A stretch of 15,063 bases of DNA from Bacteroidales bacterium (GTDB lineage Bacteria; Bacteroidota; Bacteroidia; Bacteroidales; UBA10428): the NCBI GenBank assembly GCA_016926235.1, contig JAFGOZ010000646.1, forward strand, positions 1 to 15,063, given 5' to 3'. Made by a program: the position numbers and the translations under genes. Position 1 is the stretch's first letter, and each line of letters opens with the position of its first letter. The notes beneath the pieces were generated by a model that saw only the letters and a list, made by a program, of their open reading frames with translations, had not been told where the DNA came from and did not search any database. Shown one piece after another: positions 1-7,454 of this stretch.

Positions 1-1
1 C

Positions 2-427
2 CTGCTGGCTGAAAATTCGCCTGCCATCAATGCCGGTGTTGACCTGAACCTCGGTATTGACCTGCTCGGAAGCAGTGTACCCTTATCGGGTGCAGCCGAT
101 ATCGGTGTTCATGAATTCACCGGGATCATTGCGCCCCAGAAGGATCCTGCTAATCATTCCCTAAGGCTTTACCCCAATCCGTCAACCGGAAAAATCAATA
201 TAATGGCTGAATGCCTGCCGGAGGTTCAAAGCAATGATGTTGAACACAGCGTAGTGAGGGTAATCGATCTTTCAGGCAAAACGGTATATACCAAACAACT
301 GGATGCATTCTCCGGATCTACATACCACGACCAGGTTGATCTCACCGATGTTGCCAATGGCATGTATATGGTAGTACTGGAAATCGCCGGCAAGCTGGTA
401 AAAGAAAAACTGCTCATAAACAGGTGA
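2..427 (+). CDS. C-terminal end of a secreted beta-helix-type protein with T9SS type A sorting domain (partial, 5' end outside window)
   Basis: The frame is open from the left edge, and 141 residues are visible before the TGA at 425-427. The segment ADIGVHEF (about visible residues 32-39) resembles the closing motif of secreted right-handed beta-helix (pectate-lyase-like fold) proteins of Bacteroidota. It is followed by LRLYPNPSTGKINI (about residues 54-67), the hallmark start of a type IX secretion C-terminal sorting domain. The rest of that domain follows, with the pattern VRVIDLSGKTVY, then a glycine-containing NGMYMVVL, and a basic end KLLINR. Such domains direct export through the T9SS and attachment to, or release from, the cell surface. 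The catalytic or binding part lies outside the window, so the function is unknown. It is separated from the next gene by a terminator and is probably not part of the polysaccharide operon. Confidence 0.9.
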   Translation: MLAENSPAINAGVDLNLGIDLLGSSVPLSGAADIGVHEFTGIIAPQKDPANHSLRLYPNPSTGKINIMAECLPEVQSNDVEHSVVRVIDLSGKTVYTKQLDAFSGSTYHDQVDLTDVANGMYMVVLEIAGKLVKEKLLINR

Positions 428-445
428 TACCGGCCCAATGCAGGC

Positions 446-475
446 AAACCAGGATTTTTCATCCTGGTTTTTTTT
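446..475 (+). terminator. Rho-independent terminator after the T9SS-tailed gene
   Basis: A perfect 10-bp stem (AAACCAGGAT at 446-455, ATCCTGGTTT at 461-470) with a 5-nt loop is followed directly by a run of T (471-475, continuing the Ts at the end of the stem). It starts 19 nt past the stop codon at 427, the expected place for an intrinsic terminator. Confidence 0.9.
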
Positions 476-508
476 ATGTAGCTTGCACCAGTATCAAATC
501 AGATCGTA

Positions 509-1258
509 ATGAGTGCTTACAACGTTGTTGAGGTAATGGGTTACCCGGTGTTCTGTGACCGGCTTGAAAATGTAAAAATCTCAGAAAAAATTCAGGTTAT
601 CAACACGCTCAATGCCTATTCCTACGTGGTTGCCAAAAATGATACGTTATTCAGAAAAGCACTATTAAACGCTGACGTTTTGGTCCCGGATGGTTTTCCG
701 GTAGTATTGGCAGCACGTTGGCTCAGGCATCGCAGCATACAAAAGATTGCCGGCGAAGATATTTTTCTGCACTTTTGTCGCCGTCTAAACCAGAACGGCG
801 GACGTTGCTTTTTCCTGGGAGCCTCCCCGGAAACACTTCAGTTGATCCATGACCGGATGAAAGCAGACTATTCAAAAGTTCAGGTAGGCTCCTATTCTCC
901 GCCCTTCCGTAAAGTATTCAGCCCGGACGAGAGCATAACCATGCTTGAAAAAATAAACTCATTTAAGCCAGATGTTCTTTTTGTTGGCATGACTGCCCCC
1001 AAACAGGAGAAATGGGCCGAACAATTCAAAAATGAGATTCAGGCCAAGCTTATTTGTTCTATTGGTGCTGTATTTGACTTTTATGCAGGAACTACCAAAA
1101 GGCCATCGAAATTATGGCTTAAACTTAATTTGGAATGGCTTATCAGATTGTTCCGCGAACCACGAAGGCTATGGAAGCGTTACCTTATATACTCTCCCCT
1201 ATTTCTTATTGATATTGTAGCCTATAAATGGCACCCAAAATTTAGAAGTAAGATCTAA
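509..1258 (+). CDS. WecG/TagA/CpsF-family glycosyltransferase (GT26), first copy
   Basis: This 249-residue protein matches the GT26 family at full length. These enzymes add a sugar (for example ManNAc or ManNAcA) to an undecaprenyl-diphosphate-linked sugar on the inner face of the membrane, an early step of polysaccharide or teichoic acid assembly. Visible family features are a T-x-N motif (T33-L-N35), the PDG motif with the likely catalytic Asp61, PPFR (131-134), and VGMTAPKQEKW (159-169) with the conserved Gln166. The C-terminal appendage LEWLIRLFREPRRLWKRYL is rich in Arg and aromatic residues and in this family serves membrane association. The ATG at 509 gives the usual family length; no clear ribosome binding site is seen, as is normal in Bacteroidota. 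It stands 345 bp from the next gene and is less AT-rich than it. The donor sugar cannot be told from sequence. Confidence 0.9.
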   Translation: MSAYNVVEVMGYPVFCDRLENVKISEKIQVINTLNAYSYVVAKNDTLFRKALLNADVLVPDGFPVVLAARWLRHRSIQKIAGEDIFLHFCRRLNQNGGRCFFLGASPETLQLIHDRMKADYSKVQVGSYSPPFRKVFSPDESITMLEKINSFKPDVLFVGMTAPKQEKWAEQFKNEIQAKLICSIGAVFDFYAGTTKRPSKLWLKLNLEWLIRLFREPRRLWKRYLIYSPLFLIDIVAYKWHPKFRSKI

Positions 1259-1603
1259 GTTATACCTGATAATCAATAACTTTTAAATTTGAATATCACG
1301 ACAGAATCGCCAAATCCAATAATCCATTAAGCAGTTAATGGAAGTTGGATCATTGGGTTTTGCTTCACTTTCAGGCAAAGATATGTAATATTTGCCTTAT
1401 GTAACTTTCAATTTCCTTTTTTGAATAACTTAATCCTTCTTTTTGCCTGATTCATCAAAAAACAGACAAATAAATTGCAATTAATGATTCCCATTTATAC
1501 TATTTTTCTAAAATTTGTATCAAAGTAAGATTATAGAACTTAATGCTTGATAATACTCAAATGTGTTTTAAGCGTGCGTAATTGCAACTACATATAACCA
1601 TTT
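1259..1603. other. AT-rich gap between the two glycosyltransferase genes
   Basis: This 345-bp stretch has no credible coding frame. It contains the imperfect hairpin at 1312-1360 described separately. The remainder is AT-rich and presumably holds the promoter of the gene starting at 1604, but I see no convincing TTTG/TAnnTTTG pair with standard spacing. Confidence 0.6.
1312..1360 (+). repeat. Imperfect stem-loop downstream of the first glycosyltransferase; possible weak terminator
   Basis: The inner stem TCCATTAA (1323-1330) pairs perfectly with TTAATGGA (1335-1342) around a GCAG loop. The outer arms AAATCCAAT (1312-1320) and ATTGGGTTT (1352-1360) pair with one G-T wobble, with unequal internal loops between the two stems. 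It lies 54 bp past the stop at 1258. The T-tract is short (TTTT), so the terminator reading is tentative. Confidence 0.35.
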
Positions 1604-2350
1604 ATGATTGAAGTATTGGGTATTCATTTATATGATCAGGGTATGACAAAGCTAGTCTGTCATGTAATTGATACTTGCCAGGGACATAATAAAGAAAACA
1701 GGTGCATGAGCGCAACAGGTGCTCATGGTCTTGTATTTGCAAAGGAAAATAAGGAGTTCTCGGATATTTTAAAGAGCTTTTATATTAATTTACCGGATGG
1801 TCGCCCTGCTGCACTGGTAGGTAAAATAAAAGGTGCTAAAAATATGGAACAATGTACAGGCCCGGATTTTTTTAGAGACCTGATGAAGGCAACCTCACAT
1901 ACCCAGTTGAAGCATTATTTTTGTGGTGGAAAAGAAGGTGTTGCAGCAGAATTGAAACTGAAATGTGAAAAGAAATTTGGAAATTTAAATATAACAGGCG
2001 TTTATTGTCCTCCCTTTCGATTAATGACCGATGTTGAATTGCAGACATTGGGTGATGAAATAAATTCGAAAAACACTGACATTGTTTGGATTGGTTTGAG
2101 TACTCCAAAACAGGAATTTTTTGCCCGAAAACTTTGTCAATATGTTAATGTTCATTTTATTGTAACAGTCGGCGCCGCTTTTGATTTTCATTCTGATAAA
2201 ATCAAAGAAGCACCCCAGATATTTCAGTCACTTTATCTGGAATGGTTTTACAGGCTCTGTAATGATCCCAAAAGATTGTGGAGAAGATATTTCGAAATAG
2301 TACCAAAATTTATTTTTTATAACCTAAAAGAATTATTAATAAAACAATAA
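1604..2350 (+). CDS. WecG/TagA/CpsF-family glycosyltransferase (GT26), second copy, TGxHG subtype
   Basis: This 248-residue GT26 protein is clearly related to the one at 509-1258 but strongly diverged from it. It carries T-G-A-H-G (38-42) in place of the T-x-N motif, LPDG with likely catalytic Asp65, CPPFR (135-139), IGLSTPKQEFF (163-173) with conserved Gln170, and the C-terminal membrane-associating segment LEWFYRLCNDPKRLWRRYF. The predicted role is transfer of a sugar onto a lipid-linked acceptor in the cytoplasm. The TGxHG motif recalls a widespread subgroup of this family (from memory), so the two copies probably use different donors or acceptors rather than being a recent duplication. 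The gene is AT-richer than the first copy. Its stop is 5 bp before the next start, so it is almost certainly co-transcribed with the epimerase gene. The ATG at 1604 gives the expected length. Confidence 0.9.
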   Translation: MIEVLGIHLYDQGMTKLVCHVIDTCQGHNKENRCMSATGAHGLVFAKENKEFSDILKSFYINLPDGRPAALVGKIKGAKNMEQCTGPDFFRDLMKATSHTQLKHYFCGGKEGVAAELKLKCEKKFGNLNITGVYCPPFRLMTDVELQTLGDEINSKNTDIVWIGLSTPKQEFFARKLCQYVNVHFIVTVGAAFDFHSDKIKEAPQIFQSLYLEWFYRLCNDPKRLWRRYFEIVPKFIFYNLKELLIKQ

Positions 2351-2355
2351 ACTCT

Positions 2356-3333
2356 ATGAAAACAGCATTGGTTTGTGGAGCCGGTGGCTTTATCGGCAGT
2401 CATCTGGTTAAAAAGCTTAAAAATGAAGGTTTCTGGGTACGTGGAGTAGATTTAAAGTACCCTGAATTCAGTTCAACTGCTGCTGATGATTTCGTTATCG
2501 GAGACTTGAGAGAGCATGATGTTTGTAAAAAAATATTAGACCAAAGCTTTGATGAAGTATATCAATTGGCAGCCGATATGGGCGGTGCAGGTTATATTTT
2601 CACTGGTGATCACGATGCTGATGTAATGCACAATTCAGCCAGCATAAATCTAAATATGTTGCATTTCGGACAAAAAGCAGGAATTAAGAAGATTTTCTAC
2701 TCTTCTTCTGCCTGTATATATCCTGAATATAACCAGATGGATCCGGACAATCCAAAATGTTCTGAGCAATCGGCTTATCCAGCCGCTCCCGATAGTGAAT
2801 ACGGATGGGAAAAACTTTTTAGTGAAAGATTATATTTTTCATACAGTCGTAATTATAATCTAGATGTCAGGGTAGCACGATTTCACAATATCTTTGGCCC
2901 CGAAGGAACTTGGGAAGGAGGAAAAGAAAAAGCACCTGCAGCTATTTGTAGAAAAGTTGCAGAAACTCCAAACGGAGAAATTGAAGTCTGGGGTGACGGA
3001 AAACAGACTCGTTCATTCTTATATATCGATGAATGCCTGGAAGGTATAAGAAGGCTCATGGACAGTACAACATTTATGGGTCCTGTAAATATCGGCTCCG
3101 AAGAAATGGTCACAATTAATAAACTTGTTGAGATGGTTGCCCATATTTCCAAAAAAAATATAAAAATTAACCATATACCAGGCCCCCTGGGCGTCAGAGG
3201 AAGAAATTCAGATAATTCACTTATCAGAGAAAAGCTCAAATGGGCTCCATCACAACCGTTACAAACAGGACTGGCATTAACGTATGAATGGATTAACCAC
3301 CAGGTAATGAATAAGAAATTAGTTACTCAGTAA
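2356..3333 (+). CDS. GDP-mannose 3,5-epimerase homologue (extended SDR family)
   Basis: This 325-residue NAD-dependent sugar epimerase resembles plant GDP-mannose 3,5-epimerase (GME), the enzyme that turns GDP-D-mannose into GDP-L-galactose and GDP-L-gulose. The Rossmann NAD site is GAGGFIGSH (8-16). GME signatures are LAADMGGAGY (71-80), SSSACIYPE (116-124), the YxxxK pair Tyr149/Lys153, FHNIFGPEGTW (176-186), GGKEKAPAA (188-196), WGDGKQTRSF (212-221), and IPGPLGVRGRNSDN (274-287). With a constant offset of 25 residues, Cys120, Tyr149, Lys153, Lys192 and Arg281 line up with plant Cys145, Tyr174, Lys178, Lys217 and Arg306, so the active site looks complete. It follows the second glycosyltransferase by 5 bp, suggesting the activated L-sugar feeds this polysaccharide. 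A related GDP-mannose epimerase with different product specificity cannot be excluded. Confidence 0.88.
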   Translation: MKTALVCGAGGFIGSHLVKKLKNEGFWVRGVDLKYPEFSSTAADDFVIGDLREHDVCKKILDQSFDEVYQLAADMGGAGYIFTGDHDADVMHNSASINLNMLHFGQKAGIKKIFYSSSACIYPEYNQMDPDNPKCSEQSAYPAAPDSEYGWEKLFSERLYFSYSRNYNLDVRVARFHNIFGPEGTWEGGKEKAPAAICRKVAETPNGEIEVWGDGKQTRSFLYIDECLEGIRRLMDSTTFMGPVNIGSEEMVTINKLVEMVAHISKKNIKINHIPGPLGVRGRNSDNSLIREKLKWAPSQPLQTGLALTYEWINHQVMNKKLVTQ

Positions 3334-3781
3334 TTAAAGCGTTAACATGTGATCGTTCAACTTGCGTGGGTTGAAAATAGTAACACTTTTTAGTACCCCA
3401 GGAAATGAAATGTCTTGTTCAGAAGTACAGTCAACTAATTGATGAAGCAATTAGAAATCATTGAATTTTTACAAGGTTATTCAATTTTTTCAATAGTTAC
3501 ATATCATTTCTTGGGGAATTTTCACTTGGCAAACCCGTTCAAACTTTTTTTTGGAGGCACAGGGGTATATTGATTTGTCTCTTTAATACCGAAAAGAGCT
3601 TCATACATCATGGAGACATCATAGATATTATCACACAAAATCAAGAAATTACAGAATTTGATAGGTTTTGCTTGTTAGGCATTTTACAATTTAAGGAGCG
3701 TGAATATTAGAATTCGGAAAAACAGCATAGAAATTATCCTTTTATCAAATCACTGCATTAGAAAGACGTCACTGAACCCAA
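3334..3781. other. Gap between convergent genes, containing a 121-bp inverted-repeat element
   Basis: This 448-bp AT-rich stretch lies between the ends of the epimerase and methyltransferase genes. I see no coding frame of useful length and no clear T-tract terminator for either gene. The only strong structure is the inverted-repeat element at 3396-3516, listed separately. Confidence 0.6.
3396..3516. repeat. 121-bp element bounded by 18-bp imperfect inverted repeats; candidate MITE remnant or structured RNA
   Basis: The left arm CCCCAGGAAATGAAATGT (3396-3413) matches the reverse complement of the right arm ACATATCATTTCTTGGGG (3499-3516) at 16 of 18 positions. Inside is a perfect 7-bp hairpin, CTAATTG (3435-3441) and CAATTAG (3448-3454). 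The ATTGAA/TTCAAT repeats around 3460-3494 could form further pairs, and CAATAGTT (3491-3498) could alternatively pair with AACTAATTG (3433-3441) with one bulge. I see no target-site duplication in the flanking bases and no transposase. It may be a small non-autonomous mobile element, an eroded insertion end, or a folded transcript end shared by the convergent genes. Confidence 0.5.
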
Positions 3782-4483
3782 TCAGCAACATGCTTTGATT
3801 ACCATAAATGATTTGGTTAAAAACATGAATTTCTCTTTATAAATGGTAGCCTCCGGAAATAGTTTTTTCAATTCTTTTTTCCTTAATAAATTGCAGCTAT
3901 TGATTATTTCTACAGCCTCTTCCGGACTGTTTGCCTTCCTGAACCAACCCATATCGTAATGCATTACCAGGTACATTTTAAGCGTTTTGGGTAACCACTG
4001 AAAAAAAGGACAGAAAAAGTGCGGTTCAAAAGGAAACCAGTAATTGGGCGTTTGCAAAAAGTAACTTTTCGCAACACGTCTCAATTCATCAGCAAACTTT
4101 ATCCTCTTCGAATCGCTTCCAACATGCTCGATTACAGAATTGGAATGGGCAATATTGAAAATATGATCTTGAAAGGCTGTTAACTGGCATCCGTCACCCT
4201 CCAAAAAATCAAAAACTTCATCATTAACCGGAAGCGGTTTATGCGATGGTAAATTAACAATTGTAATGCTAACTTGATGTGCCCGTAAAAAAGAATCCGG
4301 TATAATCTGCCAATACAACCTGGTACCCCCAATGTCTATTAAAGTGACTTTCCCGTATTTCTTATAGTAATCTGAAATAAGTTGTCTTAGCCTTATGGCT
4401 CTTTTTTGCCTGAAATGAAAAGCCGGCGATTTATCCGACCGGTAATTGGCTAACCGTAGGGCAATAAAACGAGTAATTGACAT
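3782..4483 (-). CDS. Class I SAM-dependent methyltransferase (methyltransferase type 11-like)
   Basis: This 233-residue soluble protein has the ordered motifs of a Rossmann-fold methyltransferase. LIDIGGTRLYW (48-58) stands for motif I, IVNLP (75-79) for the end of strand 2, EGDGCQL (95-101) for the adenine-side loop, and HSNSVIEHVG (113-122) for motif IV. The later TPNYWFPFEPHF (145-156) is typical of a subgroup in which this aromatic/His segment follows the fifth strand. The acceptor is not evident. Given the surrounding genes, a sugar hydroxyl, a glycan end or a lipid-linked intermediate is plausible, but this is context only. It is a lone minus-strand gene, convergent with the epimerase and divergent from 4909. 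The ATG at 4483 gives a sensible length. A -7-like TTAGTTTG (complement of 4507-4514) lies 24 nt upstream of it. Confidence 0.82.
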   Translation of the reverse strand: MSITRFIALRLANYRSDKSPAFHFRQKRAIRLRQLISDYYKKYGKVTLIDIGGTRLYWQIIPDSFLRAHQVSITIVNLPSHKPLPVNDEVFDFLEGDGCQLTAFQDHIFNIAHSNSVIEHVGSDSKRIKFADELRRVAKSYFLQTPNYWFPFEPHFFCPFFQWLPKTLKMYLVMHYDMGWFRKANSPEEAVEIINSCNLLRKKELKKLFPEATIYKEKFMFLTKSFMVIKACC

Positions 4484-4765
4484 GGTAATTTACATTTAAC
4501 CATGAACAAACTAAAATCCTGATAACCTGCGAGATGACAATAAACTCAATTCCAGAAACCGCTATTTTTCTTTCATCACTATTAGCAATAGCAACACAAA
4601 CCTTCCTACACCAAAATACTGCATCACTAATCAGCCATTTTCATTTAGGACTATTACTTCTCAAAAGTACAAAAATCAATTCAACAAATTACAAAGAATG
4701 TATGTTTTAAGTTGGAACCATGAGTAGATTTTCTACGTAAATCAAAGAAAACATTTGATAAATGA

Positions 4766-4798
4766 CTCATTAATCAAACTAAAAGCTTGATTAATGAG
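4766..4798. repeat. Perfect 12-bp inverted repeat
   Basis: CTCATTAATCAA (4766-4777) and TTGATTAATGAG (4787-4798) are exact reverse complements separated by 9 nt. No T-run follows on either strand and both neighbouring genes start away from it, so it does not look like a terminator. It lies about 110 bp before the ATG at 4909. It could be a regulator binding site, a transcript hairpin, or a mobile-element trace. Confidence 0.55.
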
Positions 4799-4844
4799 AT
4801 TTATGAATTTTTAAAAAATAATCAATTGAAATTTCATCAAGTCT

Positions 4845-4873
4845 ATTGAAACGATGATGATATAGTATTTTTG
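4845..4873 (+). promoter_or_regulatory. Possible Bacteroidota-type promoter of the asparagine-synthase-like gene
   Basis: TATTTTTG (4866-4873) fits the -7 consensus TAnnTTTG. An upstream ATTG (4845-4848) resembles the -33 TTTG, but the 17-bp spacer is shorter than the usual 19-21 bp. The ATG at 4909 lies 35 nt downstream. The region is AT-rich, so a chance match is quite possible. Confidence 0.3.
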
Positions 4874-4908
4874 TTTATCTTTTGCAAAATAAAAACAGAC
4901 TCAAATTT

Positions 4909-6420
4909 ATGAAAGAGTTAAACAAGCTTACTTTTAGGAGACAATACCTGATTGCACCAAAAGAAATAACACCTCCTTTCATTTCCAATTTAGCTAAGAT
5001 ACATGAACACTTCTATTTATATACCCACACCGATTTATTAGTAACCCAACATATTAAACTAAATAATAGATTGATATTATTGGGGGATTTATTTGATTAC
5101 AAATCAGATCATAAAAGCAATAGTGATATCCTGAAAGAGTTAATTGATCTTTCATTTGACGATCTGCTAAAAAAACTATCAATTTATACAGGACGATATG
5201 TATTAATTGCATCGCTTAGCGGTAGAATAAGATTGGTGCATGATTGCATTGCTTCTCGTAAGATATATTATGGAAATATTGATAATTGCCTTTGGATAGC
5301 ATCTCAACCATATGTAATTGGAAAAGTATTACATCTTAAGGAAACAACCAATACCTCAAGGAAATCGTACTATGAATCTGCCACATTTTCCAAGTTGAAT
5401 AATTCAAACATAGGTGATACAACAATATATGATGAAGTGTTTCAAGTGTTACCAAATCATTATTTTGATGTAGATTTAACTAAATCAGTAAGGTATTACC
5501 CAAATAGAAGAATTGAAACAACAGACTTTCAGATAGCAGCAAAAGAAGTGGCTAAAATTGTGCAGGGTTACATGGAAAACATTGTTGCAAGATATAATGT
5601 TATGTTACCTGTAACTGCAGGTAAAGACTCAAGATTATTATTAGCAGCAACAAAAAATATTAACAATAAATTATTCTATTATATCAATAAGGGTTCAAAT
5701 CTTAGTCTGAAAAGTGATGACATTAGAATACCAAACAAACTTTTCATAAAATTAGGTTTGGCTTATAACATTATTGATATAATCCAAACTGCTGATCCAG
5801 CATTTATTTCAATACTAAATGAAAATAACCCCTTTTGTCAGAACAAGTATTACAGCATTTTTTATAATTATTACAAAAATTTTGAAGACAAAGTCAATCT
5901 GCCTGGAAATATTGCATTCGAGTCATTTTATAGAGCATTGTATCCGGGTTTATTGATAAATTCATCTTCGATTGCAGAAATAATAGGAGTTAAAGAGTTC
6001 AAATTTGCAATTGAATACTTCGATCAATGGCTTAAGGAAACCGAGGACATAAGTGCAGAAAACAATATTCACGTTCTTAATTTGTTATATTGGGAAGAAC
6101 GTATGGGAAATTGGGGAACACAAACACAAGTAGATAAAGACATTGCACAAGAAGAAGTAAATCCCTTTAACTCCCGGCTTCTCACTGAATTGTTCTTATC
6201 CATTGATTATCAATACCTATCACCACCAAGCTATAAATTTCATAAGGAGGTTATTAATGTCCTATGGCCTGAAGTATTATTGATGCCTATTAATCCGTCT
6301 TTTCGCAATTATATTAAAAGGATTCTTGAAACTTCAGGTATTTTGATACTGCTATTTAATATCAAGAACTACTTGAAATCGTTAAAATATAAAACACTAA
6401 AGACAAAAAAGAAAATTTGA
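4909..6420 (+). CDS. Asparagine-synthase-like protein with PP-loop and no N-terminal cysteine
   Basis: This 503-residue protein has the two-part layout of the AsnB family. Residues about 50-130 resemble a class II glutamine amidotransferase fold (TGRYVLIASLSGRIRLVHDC at 94-113, then KIYYG). From about 205 onward comes an ATP pyrophosphatase domain with VTAGKDSR (235-242), a variant of the SGGxDS PP-loop. A later segment WEERMGNWGTQTQ and VNPFNSRLL fits the C-terminal part of the synthetase domain. There is no Cys at position 2, so glutamine hydrolysis is unlikely. It may use ATP to adenylate a carboxylate and join it to ammonia or another amine. An in-frame TTG at 4882 would add 9 residues, but the ATG at 4909 is the better start. 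The gene is conspicuously AT-rich beside its neighbours, which may reflect transfer. The substrate is unknown; uronic acid amidation is one precedent among AsnB relatives. Confidence 0.75.
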   Translation: MKELNKLTFRRQYLIAPKEITPPFISNLAKIHEHFYLYTHTDLLVTQHIKLNNRLILLGDLFDYKSDHKSNSDILKELIDLSFDDLLKKLSIYTGRYVLIASLSGRIRLVHDCIASRKIYYGNIDNCLWIASQPYVIGKVLHLKETTNTSRKSYYESATFSKLNNSNIGDTTIYDEVFQVLPNHYFDVDLTKSVRYYPNRRIETTDFQIAAKEVAKIVQGYMENIVARYNVMLPVTAGKDSRLLLAATKNINNKLFYYINKGSNLSLKSDDIRIPNKLFIKLGLAYNIIDIIQTADPAFISILNENNPFCQNKYYSIFYNYYKNFEDKVNLPGNIAFESFYRALYPGLLINSSSIAEIIGVKEFKFAIEYFDQWLKETEDISAENNIHVLNLLYWEERMGNWGTQTQVDKDIAQEEVNPFNSRLLTELFLSIDYQYLSPPSYKFHKEVINVLWPEVLLMPINPSFRNYIKRILETSGILILLFNIKNYLKSLKYKTLKTKKKI

Positions 6421-6483
6421 GAAATATCTGAAATGCTATCTGTTAAGTCGAAATGAAATGTCATCATTTTAAATGATATTTCT
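6420..6483. repeat. Inverted repeat between convergent genes; weak terminator candidate
   Basis: AGAAATATC (6420-6428) is the reverse complement of GATATTTCT (6475-6483), and a smaller hairpin ATCATT/AATGAT sits at 6463-6476. It occupies the 71-bp gap between two converging stop codons, where a bidirectional terminator would be expected. The loop is long and the T-tracts are poor, so this is a low-confidence reading. Confidence 0.3.
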
Positions 6484-6491
6484 TTAAAAAC

Positions 6492-7445
6492 TCAATTAGC
6501 AATTAAAAAAGAGTCTAGTTTTTCAGGTAGGAGGTTTTCCCTGTTTATAATAAGGAATTCTACTATTTCTCCTGTAAATTCAACAGCTCCATTTTTTCGC
6601 ATGTGGTATTTATCATAAAAATAGGCCGTATCCCTATACATGGATTTGGATTCATCATAATACATGTATAAAGCATTTTTACCCGAGAGTTCTCTGATTC
6701 TACTTTCAAATGAAGGATGACGGCTTGTATAATTTGGGGCAAACAAGATCACCAATTTTATGTTGTTGTCTTTGCATTGTTTTACTATCTCGTTAAAAGC
6801 TGTCACCTTTTCTGCAACCTCAGAGGCTGATTCATAATTATCTTCATATGTCCTGAACTCCCAGTCAATATCATTTCTGTGCAACGTCACCGGCATAGAA
6901 CCACATGAAAGCATTGAATCCAGTTTTGTAAACTCCTTCCTGCGCAGATCGAAGTTTGAAATGTTCATCCGGTTCAACACAAAAAGTTTGGATAGGATCG
7001 CAATTTTCTCTCCCCTTCTGATCAATTCCTGCCTGATGTATTCATATTTGATCAGCGGATATAACCTGTCGAGCCTGAAATAGGTGGTATTCTCATGTAG
7101 AAGTTCCCGGGGATGATCAACCACAAGTAAAACAATATCCGGTATTTGATTATAAGCAATTAATGTTCTCAGAATAAACTCCTTAAAAGTTATATCTCCC
7201 CCCGGGTATGACAAGTTGAAGGAACTGATACCAGTTTTTTCTTCAATCTGCCCTGCAATAACATTACGTGCACCACGAGAAGAACCTAAAACAACCAATT
7301 CTTTATTAACATTTCCATTTAATAAATCCTCCAGACGTTTATCAACCTCCAGTCGGGGCACATAACTTATCAGCAAAAGAAATATTTTGTCAAACAGGAA
7401 AAAAATCGTGCCAAAAATGAGCAGGTTCAATAAAAACTTTTTCAT
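6492..7445 (-). CDS. Membrane-anchored SGNH-hydrolase-like protein, DltD/AlgJ-like partner of MBOAT
   Basis: This 317-residue protein has one N-terminal hydrophobic segment (about 4-28), suggesting anchoring in the inner membrane with the rest in the periplasm. VVLGSSRGAR (51-60) matches SGNH block I with Ser56 as likely nucleophile, NLSYPGGD (77-84) may be block II, and DKYH (278-281) gives the DxxH of block V. The Ser and the Asp-His needed for a triad therefore appear to be present. Such proteins (DltD, AlgJ, AlgX, PatB types) work with MBOAT proteins to place acyl groups on extracytoplasmic polymers. It lies 9 bp downstream of the MBOAT gene and is the last gene of the minus-strand operon, which supports this pairing. 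Whether it acts as transferase or as esterase cannot be decided from sequence. Confidence 0.75.
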   Translation of the reverse strand: MKKFLLNLLIFGTIFFLFDKIFLLLISYVPRLEVDKRLEDLLNGNVNKELVVLGSSRGARNVIAGQIEEKTGISSFNLSYPGGDITFKEFILRTLIAYNQIPDIVLLVVDHPRELLHENTTYFRLDRLYPLIKYEYIRQELIRRGEKIAILSKLFVLNRMNISNFDLRRKEFTKLDSMLSCGSMPVTLHRNDIDWEFRTYEDNYESASEVAEKVTAFNEIVKQCKDNNIKLVILFAPNYTSRHPSFESRIRELSGKNALYMYYDESKSMYRDTAYFYDKYHMRKNGAVEFTGEIVEFLIINRENLLPEKLDSFLIAN

Positions 7446-7454
7446 AACGTAGTA

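Larger units (their letters stand above)
4484..4908. other. Divergent intergenic region between the methyltransferase and the asparagine-synthase-like gene
   Basis: These 425 bp are AT-rich with no credible gene. They must carry the promoters of both flanking genes. The notable structure is the perfect dyad at 4766-4798. A weak promoter match for the plus-strand gene is at 4845-4873, and a degenerate TAnnTTTG-like box for the minus-strand gene is the complement of 4507-4514. Confidence 0.6.

Noticed and set aside
4882..4908. In-frame TTG start 27 nt upstream of the ATG at 4909.
   Set aside because: TTG is a rare start and it would overlap the likely promoter or leader; the ATG gives a normal N-terminus.
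3402..6462. Identical 13-nt string GAAATGAAATGTC at 3402-3414 and 6450-6462, which might hint at related elements.
   Set aside because: In a 15-kb AT-rich window one or two 13-nt matches are expected by chance, and the flanking bases do not extend the similarity.
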